Shown: in pieces, positions 25,625 through 33,344 of the stretch
Position numbering within the stretch: position 1 is the stretch's first letter
How the letters are laid out: each line of letters begins with the position of its first letter
DNA from: an uncultured Nioella sp.
GTDB lineage: Bacteria > Pseudomonadota > Alphaproteobacteria > Rhodobacterales > Rhodobacteraceae
Direction of reading: 5' to 3'
Assembly (NCBI GenBank): GCA_947498125.1
Contig: CANMJH010000001.1
Location: forward strand, 186,001-250,000
Length of the DNA: 64,000 bases
Program-made: the position numbers and the translations under genes
The notes under the pieces: model-generated
Told to the model about the DNA's origin: nothing
Database searches by the model: none
Seen by the model: the letters and a program-made list of their open reading frames with translations, nothing else

Positions 25625-25894
25625 GAACATTCCCCTCTGCTCCGGTCAGTCTTGTCGAGGTTAAGGCAGAATTGCTGCGGTGCCAATAAGAACCTTCGCT
25701 TCTTTTTCGCACATGCAGCATAAGTGGCATGGATCCAGGTCAGATCCGCATAACCTCGTATTGCGCAGGATATGGGTCGATATTTTCACTGAGCACCAGA
25801 CCTAAATTGCGAAATTTCTGCATTTTTTTCGGGAAATACGCGATTTTTTGAGTGATGCGACAGCTTTCGAGACCGGGTTTCGCGCCATTGCGGC

Positions 25895-27031
25895 TTAGGT
25901 TTCGCATAGGCGCCCAGCCAGGTCAGAGGGCTGTTTTGCGCCGATCTGTCCCATGCAAGATTGCATATCTTTTACAACAATATTGGACCAATGGGCCGGT
26001 CCAATCGGTCCTAATGCGGCAAGCGCATAATGCCAGGCGCGGCCCATCATCACCAGATCCGCGCCAAGCGCGAGGGCACGCAAAACGTCAAGACCAGTCT
26101 CAATACCGCTGTCGAAAACAAGTGGCAAATCGGTGGCTTGTCTTATGGCTGAAAGGGCAGTGATGGCCCCCGGCGCCGCGTCGAATTGGCGTCCAGCATG
26201 GTTTGACACCCAAATGGCGTCCACACCAATCGAGGCCATTCTATCCAAACCCTCTGGCGTCATCACGCCTTTGACAATCAATGGCCCCTGCCATTCGGCG
26301 CGCAGTTCTGTCAGGTATTCCCAATCCGGCGCGGCGCGCAGTTTGTAACCGATATGGCCGGTCGAGCTTAGGGTTTTCGACTGGTCGCCGTATTTGTCCA
26401 ACATCCGCATCCGCGGCATGCCCGACTTGGCCGTGGCTAGGGCCCAGGCCGGGCGGCGCAGAACCTGAGCCAAAATGCGAGGCGTTAATTTTGGGGGTTG
26501 GCGCAGCCCTCCTCGCGTTTGGCGCTCACGGCGTGACGCAACTGACGCATCCAAGGTCAAAACCAGTGTCCGAAACCCCGCCGCTTTCGCTCGTGCCAGC
26601 ATGTCGCGGCGGATTTCTGTGTCGCGGGGCGGGTAGAGCTGAAACCAAGCGTGCTCACCAAGATGCCGGGCTAAATCTTCCGGCGTGCGGGTCGCTACAG
26701 TAGAAAGTGTGTAAGGAATATTCGCCGCACGGGCGTGGCGGGCAAGATGGATCTCGGCGTTCGGCCAAACCAGACCTGACATGCCGACCGGGGCGATTCC
26801 AATTGGTAATGCTAAATCTTGTCCAAGAAAGCGCGTAGCAAAGGCGCTTTCTTGCGCGCCATGCAGAACGGACGGCTTAAAGAGAATGCTATCCAAGCCA
26901 TCCCTGTTGCGTTGTGCTGTTGTTTCCCGCCCTGTGGCTGAATCCAGATATTCCCAAACAAAATGAGGCAAGCGATGCTTTGCTGCGCGCCTTAGATCAT
27001 CAAATCCGGGATATTTTTCGTGCAAATCCAT
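25895..27031 (-). CDS. FMN-dependent alpha-hydroxy acid oxidase (LldD-like)
   Basis: A 378-residue TIM-barrel flavoprotein oxidising 2-hydroxyacids such as L-lactate. Family motifs: LPIGIAPVGMSGLVWPNAE, WFQLYPPRD, LVLTLDASV, LIVKGVM, the catalytic His and Arg in WVSNHAGRQFD, and LPLVFDSGIETGLDVLRAL. The start MDLHEKYPGFDDLRRAAKHR at 27031 is typical; the open frame extending further upstream runs into the region before uvrD and is not coding. The substrate (lactate, glycolate or mandelate) cannot be settled. It is divergent from the helicase gene. Confidence 0.9.
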   Translation of the reverse strand: MDLHEKYPGFDDLRRAAKHRLPHFVWEYLDSATGRETTAQRNRDGLDSILFKPSVLHGAQESAFATRFLGQDLALPIGIAPVGMSGLVWPNAEIHLARHARAANIPYTLSTVATRTPEDLARHLGEHAWFQLYPPRDTEIRRDMLARAKAAGFRTLVLTLDASVASRRERQTRGGLRQPPKLTPRILAQVLRRPAWALATAKSGMPRMRMLDKYGDQSKTLSSTGHIGYKLRAAPDWEYLTELRAEWQGPLIVKGVMTPEGLDRMASIGVDAIWVSNHAGRQFDAAPGAITALSAIRQATDLPLVFDSGIETGLDVLRALALGADLVMMGRAWHYALAALGPIGPAHWSNIVVKDMQSCMGQIGAKQPSDLAGRLCET

Positions 27032-27230
27032 ATCTCTAGAGAACCCGGAACGCCGGAACCTGTCTAGCCCCAAACAGCCATCTGATTGTCCATGGCAATA
27101 CGCGCGCGCGATGGCCCCATCGGGGCTTGAGCGTGGGCGTTTCCCCATCACCTGAAACGGGTAAAAACCTTTCCGAACAGAGCGTGAACAACTCTTTAAC
27201 TTCAGACGCCCTTCGGATAGGCTCCGCCTC

Positions 27231-29636
27231 ATGGATATTTTCGACGATGAAGACGCGTTTTCCGCCGCTCCGCTTTCCGCCCGCGCTATGGCCCGGCCTG
27301 CGCCGATCCATTTTGATGGGCTGAACACGCCGCAGCGTGAGGCCGTCGAAACGCTGAATGGCCCGGTTTTGATGCTGGCTGGTGCAGGCACGGGTAAGAC
27401 GCGGGCGCTGACTGCCCGCATTGCGCATCTTCTTTGGACAAACACCGCGCGCCCGAATGAGATATTGGCGGTGACCTTTACCAATAAGGCCGCGCGCGAG
27501 ATGAAGCTGCGGGTTGCCAATTTGCTGGGTCAGCCGGTCGAAGGGATGCCGTGGCTAGGCACATTCCATGCTATTTGCGTAAAACTTTTGCGCCGCCATG
27601 GTGAACTTGTGGGGTTAAAGTCCAATTTCACGATCCTGGACACTGATGACCAGATTCGACTTCTCAAACAGCTTATTGTTGCGGCTGGCATAGATGAAAA
27701 GCGTTGGCCGCCCCGCGCGCTTGCTGGTGTAATCGACAAGTGGAAAAACAACGCATGGCTCCCCGATCAGGTACCCGTGGCCGAGGCCAGCGCCTTCAAC
27801 GATAAGGGCGTTGCGCTTTACACGGCCTATCAGGCGCGTCTCAAGACCTTGAATGCCGCTGATTTCGGCGATCTGCTTTTGCATGTGATCCGGATTTTTC
27901 AGGAAAACCCGGACATCCTGAAGCAATATCAACGCTGGTTCCGCTATATTCTGGTCGACGAATACCAAGATACCAACGTCGCCCAATATCTGTGGCTGCG
28001 GCTGTTGGCACAGGGGCATAAAAACATCTGTTGCGTCGGTGATGATGACCAGTCGATTTATGGCTGGCGGGGGGCTGAAGTCGGGAATATCCTGCGTTTT
28101 GACAAGGATTTCCCCGGCGCAGCCGTGATCCGGCTTGAGCAAAACTATCGCTCAACCGAACATATTCTTGCAGCCGCCTCTGCAGTGATCGAGGGCAATA
28201 AGGGCCGTCTTGGTAAAACGCTTTGGACCGAGGCGACGGGCGGAGAAAAGGTCCGCCTTATCGGGCATTGGGATGGCGAGGAAGAAGCGCGCTGGATCGG
28301 CGATGAAATTGAAGCGATGGGCAAGGGCACGCGCTCGATGGACCCGATCAGCCCCAATAGGATCGCTATTTTGGTCCGGGCCAGCCACCAGATGCGTGCC
28401 TTCGAGGATCGGTTCCTGACCATCGGCCTGCCGTACCGCGTCATCGGCGGCCCACGCTTTTACGAACGGCTCGAGATTCGCGATGCGATGGCCTATTTCC
28501 GCCTTGTGGTCAGCCCCGAGGATGATCTGGCCTTTGAGAGGATCGTCAACACGCCCAAACGCGGGCTTGGGGATAAAGCCCAGCAGAAAATCCACGATGC
28601 CGCCCGCGCCAATGGCGTGTCGCTGCTTGAGGGCGCGCGGGTTTTGCTGGATGCGAAAGGCCTGTCCGGCAAGGGCGGCAAGGAATTGCAGCGTTTTGTT
28701 GAAAATATCGCGCGCTGGCGCAAACTGATGCTTGGCCCGTTGCGCGCTGCCAATCCAACGGTTGACCTTATAGAAGAAGTCGCGCCGGCCGGAACGTTGT
28801 CTCATATCGAATTGGCCGAAATGATTTTGGACGAATCCGGCTACACCACGATGTGGCAGAACGATAAGACGCCAGAGGCGCCGGGGCGGTTGGAGAACCT
28901 TAAAGAGCTCGTTAAGGCACTGGAAAATTTCGAAAACTTCCAAGGGTTTCTCGAACATGTCAGCCTGATCATGGACAATGAAAGTGAAGAAGGCGAAGAG
29001 AAAGTCACCATCATGACCCTGCACGGGGCCAAAGGGTTGGAGTTTCCAGCGGTCTTTTTGCCGGGGTGGGAAGATGGGCTGTTCCCCAGCCAGCGCTCTA
29101 TGGATGAAAGCGGCGTCAAAGGCCTCGAGGAAGAACGTCGCCTTGCCTATGTGGGCATCACCCGCGCCGAAGAGGTCTGCACAATTTCCTTCGCTGGCAA
29201 CCGCCGTGTCTATGGGCAATGGCAAAGCCAGCTTCCCTCACGCTTTGTCGATGAGTTGCCAGAAGACCATGTTGAGGTTTTGACGCCGCCGGGCCTGTAC
29301 GGGCATCAGGGCGGCGGCGATTATGGCAGCTCAGGGCTTGAGGCGCGGGCCACGCGGGCCGATGTCTACAATTCGCCGGGCTGGAAACGCATGCAAGCCA
29401 ACCAAGGCGCCCGCGGGATGTCGCAACCGCGCGAGACGCGGAATTTTACCATTGATGCGCAGGCGGTTTCATCCTTCGATCTTGGTGCGCGCGTTTTTCA
29501 TAAAAAATTCGGCTATGGGCGCGTGGAAGGGGTCGAGGGTGACAAGCTTGAGATCGCTTTTGATAAGGCGGGCATTAAACATGTCGTGGGCCGGTTCCTT
29601 GTGCCCGAGGATGAGGCGAATGACGTGCCGTTCTGA
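27231..29636 (+). CDS. uvrD: ATP-dependent DNA helicase, UvrD/PcrA type
   Basis: An 801-residue superfamily 1A helicase. Motif Q region LNTPQREAVETL; Walker A AGAGTGKTRALT; motif Ia FTNKAAREMK; Walker B LVDEYQDTN; motif III GDDDQSIYGWRGAEVGN; motif IV RLEQNYRST; motif V TLHGAKGLEFPAVF; motif VI EERRLAYVGITRAEE. A C-terminal Tudor-like tail (FHKKFGYGRVEGVEGDKLEI) resembles the PcrA/UvrD RNA-polymerase contact. Its roles are nucleotide excision and mismatch repair. It starts at 27231 and ends two bases before a convergent LysE gene. Confidence 0.95.
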   Translation: MDIFDDEDAFSAAPLSARAMARPAPIHFDGLNTPQREAVETLNGPVLMLAGAGTGKTRALTARIAHLLWTNTARPNEILAVTFTNKAAREMKLRVANLLGQPVEGMPWLGTFHAICVKLLRRHGELVGLKSNFTILDTDDQIRLLKQLIVAAGIDEKRWPPRALAGVIDKWKNNAWLPDQVPVAEASAFNDKGVALYTAYQARLKTLNAADFGDLLLHVIRIFQENPDILKQYQRWFRYILVDEYQDTNVAQYLWLRLLAQGHKNICCVGDDDQSIYGWRGAEVGNILRFDKDFPGAAVIRLEQNYRSTEHILAAASAVIEGNKGRLGKTLWTEATGGEKVRLIGHWDGEEEARWIGDEIEAMGKGTRSMDPISPNRIAILVRASHQMRAFEDRFLTIGLPYRVIGGPRFYERLEIRDAMAYFRLVVSPEDDLAFERIVNTPKRGLGDKAQQKIHDAARANGVSLLEGARVLLDAKGLSGKGGKELQRFVENIARWRKLMLGPLRAANPTVDLIEEVAPAGTLSHIELAEMILDESGYTTMWQNDKTPEAPGRLENLKELVKALENFENFQGFLEHVSLIMDNESEEGEEKVTIMTLHGAKGLEFPAVFLPGWEDGLFPSQRSMDESGVKGLEEERRLAYVGITRAEEVCTISFAGNRRVYGQWQSQLPSRFVDELPEDHVEVLTPPGLYGHQGGGDYGSSGLEARATRADVYNSPGWKRMQANQGARGMSQPRETRNFTIDAQAVSSFDLGARVFHKKFGYGRVEGVEGDKLEIAFDKAGIKHVVGRFLVPEDEANDVPF

Positions 29637-29638
29637 TC

Positions 29639-30235
29639 CTATCCAAAGATGATCGGAATCAGTGACAGGACCAAAAGGACGGCCATCGAAATATTAAAGA
29701 TCCTCAGCCGCCGCCCGGTATCTAGGAACCGTTTCACTTGAACCCCCATCCAGCTCCAGACCCCGACAGAAGGTAGGTTCACGCAGGCAAAAATACCGGC
29801 AACCATCGCGGCACCTACCCAACCCGCACCTTCTGGCGCGTAGTTGGTCTGGGCCGTGATTGACATGAAAATTGCCTTTGGGTTCACCCATTGAAATGCC
29901 GCGGCCTGCAAAAAAGTTAGCGGTGTCCCGGCCTTAGCCGCATCCGTTGGCGGGGCGGCATTGGCAATTTTCCATGCCAGCCACAGCAAATAGACCGAGC
30001 AGAGAACCGTCAGAACGATTTTCACAGTCGGGACAGTTTGGAACAGGTGGCTCAGCCCAAGACCAAAGACAAACGTCATAAAGCCGTGCCCCAGACTGAC
30101 GCCCAACATATGGGGCAGGGTGCGCCGCAACCCAAAATTCGCGCCAGAAGCCATGAGCATCAGGTTGTTGGGCCCCGGTGTAACCGAAGTGGCGAAGGCA
30201 TAGCCCATGAGGGCAAGAGTAAGTTCAAATGTCAT
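29639..30235 (-). CDS. LysE/RhtB family amino acid exporter
   Basis: 199 residues with six membrane segments. It opens with FELTLALMGYAFATSVTPGPNNLMLMASG, the LysE/RhtB signature, followed by GVSLGHGFMTFVFGLGL and FQWVNPKAIFM. Such proteins export amino acids or related solutes. The start at 30235 is chosen because the upstream extension crosses the divergent promoter region. The divergent neighbour is an Lrp/AsnC regulator, the usual partner, which suggests amino-acid-responsive control. Confidence 0.9.
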   Translation of the reverse strand: MTFELTLALMGYAFATSVTPGPNNLMLMASGANFGLRRTLPHMLGVSLGHGFMTFVFGLGLSHLFQTVPTVKIVLTVLCSVYLLWLAWKIANAAPPTDAAKAGTPLTFLQAAAFQWVNPKAIFMSITAQTNYAPEGAGWVGAAMVAGIFACVNLPSVGVWSWMGVQVKRFLDTGRRLRIFNISMAVLLVLSLIPIIFG

Positions 30236-30296
30236 ACCGGTGAAATTGCGCCGGAATGGCTCGAATGAAATTGCAAACTTTGTTGGTATGTGCAGA

Positions 30297-30308
30297 ATAT
30301 TGCAATAT
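30297..30308. promoter_or_regulatory. 12-base palindrome before the Lrp-type gene, candidate operator
   Basis: ATATTGCAATAT is a perfect palindrome ending directly before the ATG at 30309. A related ATTGCAA lies upstream at about 30269. The 73-base divergent gap between lysE-like and lrp-like genes is the expected place for Lrp/AsnC binding. Regulator assignment is inference. Confidence 0.45.
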
Positions 30309-30761
30309 ATGACGAAGATTGACGAAAAAGACCGACATATATTGCGTGTTCTTGCGCGAGACGGGCGGATCAGCAATTTGGATCTGGCCGACCGAGTCTC
30401 TTTGTCGCCTTCCGCTTGTTTGCGGCGGGTTCAATCACTTGAGGCGGCAGGGGTTATTGCTGGCTATCGCGCCGTCCTAAATCCCGCAGCGATGGGCGTC
30501 GGCTTTACGGCGCTGGTGACCGTGGGGTTGAATGAGCATTCCAAAGCCGCGCAAGCCGCGTTTGAAGCGGCGATGGTCCGCGCTCCAGAAGTGCGTGAAT
30601 GTCACAACATCACTGGTAATGTTGAATATATCCTGCGCGTCGAAGTGGCGGATCTGACCTCTTATAAAGAGTTTCATACCGACAAGCTGGGCGCCCTGCC
30701 GCAGGTCGCGACGATCCAGACGCATGTCTTGATGGCGTCGCCAAAGGATGACCGGGCTTAA
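30309..30761 (+). CDS. Lrp/AsnC family transcriptional regulator
   Basis: 150 residues. The N-terminal helix-turn-helix is DEKDRHILRVLARDG, then SNLDLADRVSLSPSACLRRV with wing GVIAGYRAVLNP; the C-terminal RAM ligand domain includes VRECHNITGNVEYILRVEV. It probably senses an amino acid and controls the divergent LysE-type exporter. ATG at 30309 begins the canonical Lrp N-terminus (MTKIDEKDRHI); the upstream in-frame extension is rejected. Confidence 0.9.
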   Translation: MTKIDEKDRHILRVLARDGRISNLDLADRVSLSPSACLRRVQSLEAAGVIAGYRAVLNPAAMGVGFTALVTVGLNEHSKAAQAAFEAAMVRAPEVRECHNITGNVEYILRVEVADLTSYKEFHTDKLGALPQVATIQTHVLMASPKDDRA

Positions 30762-30800
30762 AGGCCCTTGTCGACCGTCTTGGCGCAAGTTTTCCAAATC

Positions 30801-30853
30801 TGAAAATGAAAAAGGCGGTGATGCGCTAAGGGAGGAGGACGCACATCACCGCC
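30801..30853 (-). terminator. Rho-independent terminator ending the DUF1127-sRNA transcript
   Basis: The last hairpin of the array has a perfect 10-base stem (30814-30823 with 30844-30853). On the minus strand it is followed by TTTTTCATTTTC, so it doubles as an intrinsic terminator for the whole transcript. Its loop still carries CCTCCTCCC. Confidence 0.75.
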
Positions 30854-30893
30854 AGATTTCAGCGCCAAAAGGGAGGAGGAGGCGCCGATTTCT
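30814..30893 (-). ncRNA. CcsR-like sRNA, unit 4 (two CCTCCTCCC-loop hairpins)
   Basis: On the minus strand the first hairpin (stem 30862-30866 with 30881-30885) presents CCTCCTCCC at 30871-30879. The second (stem 30814-30823 with 30844-30853, 10 perfect pairs) presents it at 30830-30838. The 41-base spacing of the motifs matches the other three units. The final stem is followed by TTTTTCATTTTC. Established relatives are the CcsR RNAs of Rhodobacter sphaeroides, processed from a transcript shared with a DUF1127 gene. Confidence 0.75.
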
Positions 30894-30919
30894 AAGCCCC
30901 ATTTGGGGCCGCTATTTTT

Positions 30920-30988
30920 GCGGTCGCGCCAGGGAGGAGGAGAGGCGGTCCCGCAGATCCCGGACCAAAAGGGAGGAGGAAAGGCCCG
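30920..30988 (-). ncRNA. CcsR-like sRNA, unit 3
   Basis: Two hairpins: stem 30961-30966 with 30983-30988 around motif 30971-30979, and stem 30920-30930 with 30944-30954 (interrupted by a 3x3 internal loop) around motif 30932-30940. In the first stem one position reads A against C on the plus strand but U against G on the minus strand, so the minus strand is the one that folds, agreeing with the DUF1127 orientation. Between units 3 and 4 lies a small GCCCC-ATTT-GGGGC hairpin (30896-30909). Confidence 0.75.
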
Positions 30989-31001
30989 AGAATTCTGTGC
31001 T

Positions 31002-31077
31002 GCGGCGGCACCTTGGGAGGAGGTAAGATGCCGCCGCGCTGTCACGGGTCCTAAAAAGGGAGGAGAAAAGGACCCGT
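31002..31077 (-). ncRNA. CcsR-like sRNA, unit 2
   Basis: Two perfect stems: 31044-31051 with 31070-31077 (8 pairs) around a variant motif, TCTCCTCCC on the minus strand (31058-31066), and 31002-31010 with 31029-31037 (9 pairs) around CCTCCTCCC (31015-31023). The stems differ in sequence from those of the other units while the loops are kept, as expected of selection on the loop. Confidence 0.75.
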
Positions 31078-31110
31078 ATTTTGGTCGGCCCAAAGGACCG
31101 GAATTTTTTG

Positions 31111-31180
31111 GCGGCGACACCAGGGAGGAGGAGAGGTGTCGCCGCAAGATCTGCCGGAAAGGGAGGAGGAGTACCGGCAG
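31111..31180 (-). ncRNA. CcsR-like sRNA, unit 1, closest to the DUF1127 gene
   Basis: Two perfect stems: 31151-31157 with 31174-31180 (7 pairs) around motif 31161-31169, and 31111-31121 with 31135-31145 (11 pairs) around motif 31123-31131. The first stem begins 11 bases after the DUF1127 stop codon, so this RNA must be cut from the 3' UTR of that mRNA. Its loop sequence can pair with extended Shine-Dalgarno sequences. Confidence 0.75.
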
Positions 31181-31191
31181 AAATCAGTGAA

Positions 31192-31413
31192 TTAGTCTTT
31201 TTTTCCGTATGCGGCTTCGAGTGCCACGGAGCGGATCATTGTGCTGTTCATGCCCAGATCTGCAAGCTCACGTGCGTCGAGCGCATAGAGTTCGTTAAGT
31301 GTCGTGCGGTAGACGCGGCGCGCAGCCAGTGCTGCTGATGCTTGGTCACGTACATCGCGCAGGCGAGCGATGAGGGAGAGCTCCGAGCCTTGAGTGAATG
31401 CGAGTGCTGCCAT
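31192..31413 (-). CDS. DUF1127 small protein (CcaF1-type) heading an sRNA array
   Basis: 73 residues, small and basic-rich: LRDVRDQASAALAARRVYRT, then the DUF1127 core LNELYALDARELADLGMN. In Rhodobacter sphaeroides the equivalent small protein is an RNA-binding factor encoded upstream of, and co-transcribed with, the CcsR RNAs under stress sigma factors (RpoHI/RpoHII). The ATG at 31413 has AAGGA at good distance. The sRNA hairpins begin 11 bases past the stop. Function here is by homology and synteny. Confidence 0.85.
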   Translation of the reverse strand: MAALAFTQGSELSLIARLRDVRDQASAALAARRVYRTTLNELYALDARELADLGMNSTMIRSVALEAAYGKKD

Positions 31414-31728
31414 TGTCTTGGTCCTTAGGGTGCCTGGTCAATCTTGAGCGCGTTTCGCCGTTTGGTCCGACCAGGATGTTTCGTTTCGATGAGTTGAAGA
31501 TAATCGATTGCTGCGTGCGCACAATCCGGAAAACCGTCAATGCTGCCATGCAGCAATTGCATAGCCCGCGCAAAAACCGCTTAATTTTCGGTCGCTTAGT
31601 ATTTTTGTTCTTCGGAAATTGACTGAAAATTAACGATTATTACCGCGCGACCTAGGGTCAATATGCTGTCTGGCGCAGCCCCCTTGTGATCGGGTACACC
31701 GGCTTTGAAAAAATAATATGAGTCTACC
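31414..31728. other. Divergent intergenic region between DUF1127 and mrp
   Basis: 315 bases without a convincing gene. It should contain the promoter of the DUF1127-sRNA transcript (minus) and that of mrp (plus). TGCTGC-CAT-GCAGCA at 31541-31555 is a 15-base palindrome. On the minus strand TTGTGC with TATCTT 16 bases later (about 31500-31527) is a weak promoter candidate; I cannot identify an RpoH-type site with confidence. Confidence 0.4.
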
Positions 31729-32805
31729 ATGTCCCAAAACCCTGATTCCGTCCTTGCTGCTCTCGAATCAATCGGATTGCCCGGTGGCGGCAATCTTGCC
31801 AGCCGTGATCTGATCCGCGCGCTGCGCGTTGAGGGTGAAAAGGTCTCTTTTGTGATTGAGGCCGCCAATCCCACGCAGGCGCAAATGCTGTCCCCTATAA
31901 GAGACGCCGCTGAAAAGCTGCTGCGCGGGCTGGATGGTGTGTCTGACGTCTCTATTGCGTTAACAGCGCATGCTGCGCCGAAGGGCGGGCAGGGTAATCC
32001 GCCAAGCCTAAAGGTTGGCGGGCATATGAAACCGCAAGATGGGCCGATGAAACCCTCTGGCGTCGCGCGCATTCTTGCGATTGGGTCTGGTAAAGGCGGC
32101 GTGGGCAAATCAACCGTCTCCTCTAACCTTGCCGTGGCGCTGGCCAAGCAGGGCCGTAAGGTCGGCCTATTGGATGCAGATATATATGGTCCGTCCCAGC
32201 CGCGCATGATGGGCGTCAATCGGCGCCCGGCCAGCCCGGATGGCAAAACCATCATTCCGCTGGAAAACCACGGCATCAAACTTATGTCGATTGGCTTTAT
32301 GGTGGCCGAAGATCAGGCTGTTGTTTGGCGCGGCCCTATGTTGATGGGCGCGTTGCAACAAATGCTAACGCAAGTTGAATGGGGCGAGCTGGATGTTCTT
32401 ATTGTCGATCTGCCCCCCGGCACCGGCGATGTGGCGATGACCCTTTGTCAAAAATCCGAAGTGACTGGCGCCATTGTGGTCTCCACCCCGCAAGATGTGG
32501 CGCTGCTGGATGCCAAGAAGGCACTGAGTATGTTCCAGATGCTCAAGACGCCGGTTCTGGGCCTGATCGAGAATATGTCAGGGTATATATGTGAGAATTG
32601 CGGGCATGAGGCGCATATCTTTGGTGAAGGCGGCGTCCGCAAAGAGGCCGCGCGGACCAAAATTCCGTTTCTGGGTGCCTTGCCAATTTCCCTTGAAACC
32701 CGTCTGGCTGGTGATGGCGGCACACCCATTGCAGCTGGCGAGGGGCCAGCGGCCCAAGCTTATGCCGATCTGGCAGCGCGTTTGGTCGAAGGCGGCATGG
32801 CCTGA
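31729..32805 (+). CDS. Mrp/NBP35 family Fe-S cluster carrier ATPase
   Basis: 358 residues. The N-terminal 90 residues are a DUF59/MIP18-like domain (ALESIGLPGGGNLASRDLI). A deviant Walker A, SGKGGVGKSTVSSNLA, begins the P-loop ATPase, with DADIYGPSQPRMMG and LIVDLPPGTGDV. The CxxC that holds a bridging Fe-S cluster is in ICENCGHEAHIF. It is thought to assemble and pass Fe-S clusters to apoproteins in the cytoplasm (ApbC/Mrp). It is divergent from the DUF1127 gene and precedes the dcw cluster. Confidence 0.93.
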   Translation: MSQNPDSVLAALESIGLPGGGNLASRDLIRALRVEGEKVSFVIEAANPTQAQMLSPIRDAAEKLLRGLDGVSDVSIALTAHAAPKGGQGNPPSLKVGGHMKPQDGPMKPSGVARILAIGSGKGGVGKSTVSSNLAVALAKQGRKVGLLDADIYGPSQPRMMGVNRRPASPDGKTIIPLENHGIKLMSIGFMVAEDQAVVWRGPMLMGALQQMLTQVEWGELDVLIVDLPPGTGDVAMTLCQKSEVTGAIVVSTPQDVALLDAKKALSMFQMLKTPVLGLIENMSGYICENCGHEAHIFGEGGVRKEAARTKIPFLGALPISLETRLAGDGGTPIAAGEGPAAQAYADLAARLVEGGMA

Positions 32806-33034
32806 GTCTGGCCTTGCTGACTGCTAAGATTCTGGGAAATTCTCCCAAAACCCGCCCCTGAGGCACTGCCTCGGGGGGAATCTCCACAAAAATGGAAAAA
32901 AATCCCATCCCCTGTGGCACGTCCGCCACGGCTATATCTAGTGGTTCGCGCGCGCAGAAAGCGCCTTATCTGCGCCGGGCGTTCGCGCTTTGGCCATGAA
33001 TTGCTAAAATTCTTTCCATTGGAATCCAGTTCAT

Positions 33035-33067
33035 GGGGATATTTCCCATAAAAGGGGATTGATTGGG
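33035..33067 (+). promoter_or_regulatory. Candidate MraZ box (phased GGG triplets)
   Basis: GGG triplets start at 33035, 33055 and 33065, in helical phase (20 and 10 bases), flanked by TTTCCCA and TGGGAAA. MraZ proteins bind 10-base-phased GGG-containing repeats upstream of their own gene. The sites are about 280 bases before the mraZ start, further than usual, so confidence is low. Confidence 0.3.
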
Positions 33068-33256
33068 AAATCGTTCCGTGAGACAAGAATGGCACAGCAA
33101 ACGAGGAGCACCGGGAGAGACGCGAAAAGCACCCCCGGAATGATAATAAAAGCAGGTTTCATACAGGCATTCTCATTAGCTGAACGACGACATCCGGCGT
33201 GCGGGCGAGCAGACATCCCCCCCCAGGCAGCGCGCGCATCGGACCACCCAGTGATG

Positions 33257-33308
33257 GGACAAGGGCGGCGGATTGAGCGGTGGCAGCTTGCTCGATCCGC
33301 CGTTGTCC
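33257..33308 (+). promoter_or_regulatory. Large stem-loop in the mraZ (dcw) leader
   Basis: GGACAA (33257-33262) pairs with TTGTCC (33303-33308). After a GGG bulge, CGGCGGAT (33266-33273) pairs with ATCCGCCG (33295-33302). After a 1x1 mismatch, GAGC (33275-33278) pairs with GCTC (33290-33293), leaving an 11-base loop. Eighteen pairs in 52 bases is strong. It ends 36 bases before the GTG start, without a U-tract, so it is a leader structure rather than a terminator. Confidence 0.55.
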
Positions 33309-33344
33309 ATTTCGGGGCAACGGGACAGTAAAAGGACGGGGACA

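Larger units (their letters stand above)
32806..33344. other. Structured intergenic region and dcw leader upstream of mraZ
   Basis: 539 bases with no convincing gene. Hairpins: CCCC-T-GAGGCA with TGCCTC-GGGG (32855-32876), GTGGC with GCCAC near 32915-32935, and GCGCAGA with TCTGCGC (32952-32975). Further on are GGG triplets at 10-base phasing (33035-33067) and a large stem-loop at 33257-33308. I looked for RNase P RNA landmarks here and did not find them. A short hydrophobic frame on the minus strand (33031-33162) is not supported. Confidence 0.5.

Noticed and set aside
25895-27520. A 541-residue form of the hydroxyacid oxidase starting at 27520.
   Set aside because: The first 163 codons overlap the start of uvrD on the other strand and are low-complexity Arg/Ser; homologous proteins begin at the ATG at 27031.
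30820-31180. The repeated GGGAGGAGG might be a CRISPR array or simple tandem repeat.
   Set aside because: The repeat is only nine bases, spacing alternates, and each copy sits in the loop of its own complementary stem; arms differ between copies. This is an RNA hairpin array, with no cas genes nearby.
30748-31190. Open frames running through the hairpin array on both strands (for example 30748-31026 plus and 30758-31147 minus).
   Set aside because: Translations are dominated by Arg/Gly/Pro repeats forced by the motif, lack a ribosome site and have no family resemblance. The DNA is explained by the RNA structure.
33031-33162. A 43-residue hydrophobic minus-strand protein (MKPAFIIIPGVLFASLPVLL...).
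   Set aside because: It looks like a membrane helix, but it lies antisense in the mraZ leader, has only a poor ribosome site and no supporting context. It could be real; there is not enough to list it.
32806-33344. RNase P RNA (rnpB) in the long gap before mraZ.
   Set aside because: Size and structure would fit, but the conserved landmarks I looked for (a GAGGAAAGTCC-type start and an ACAGAA..GGCTTA-type end) are not present on either strand.
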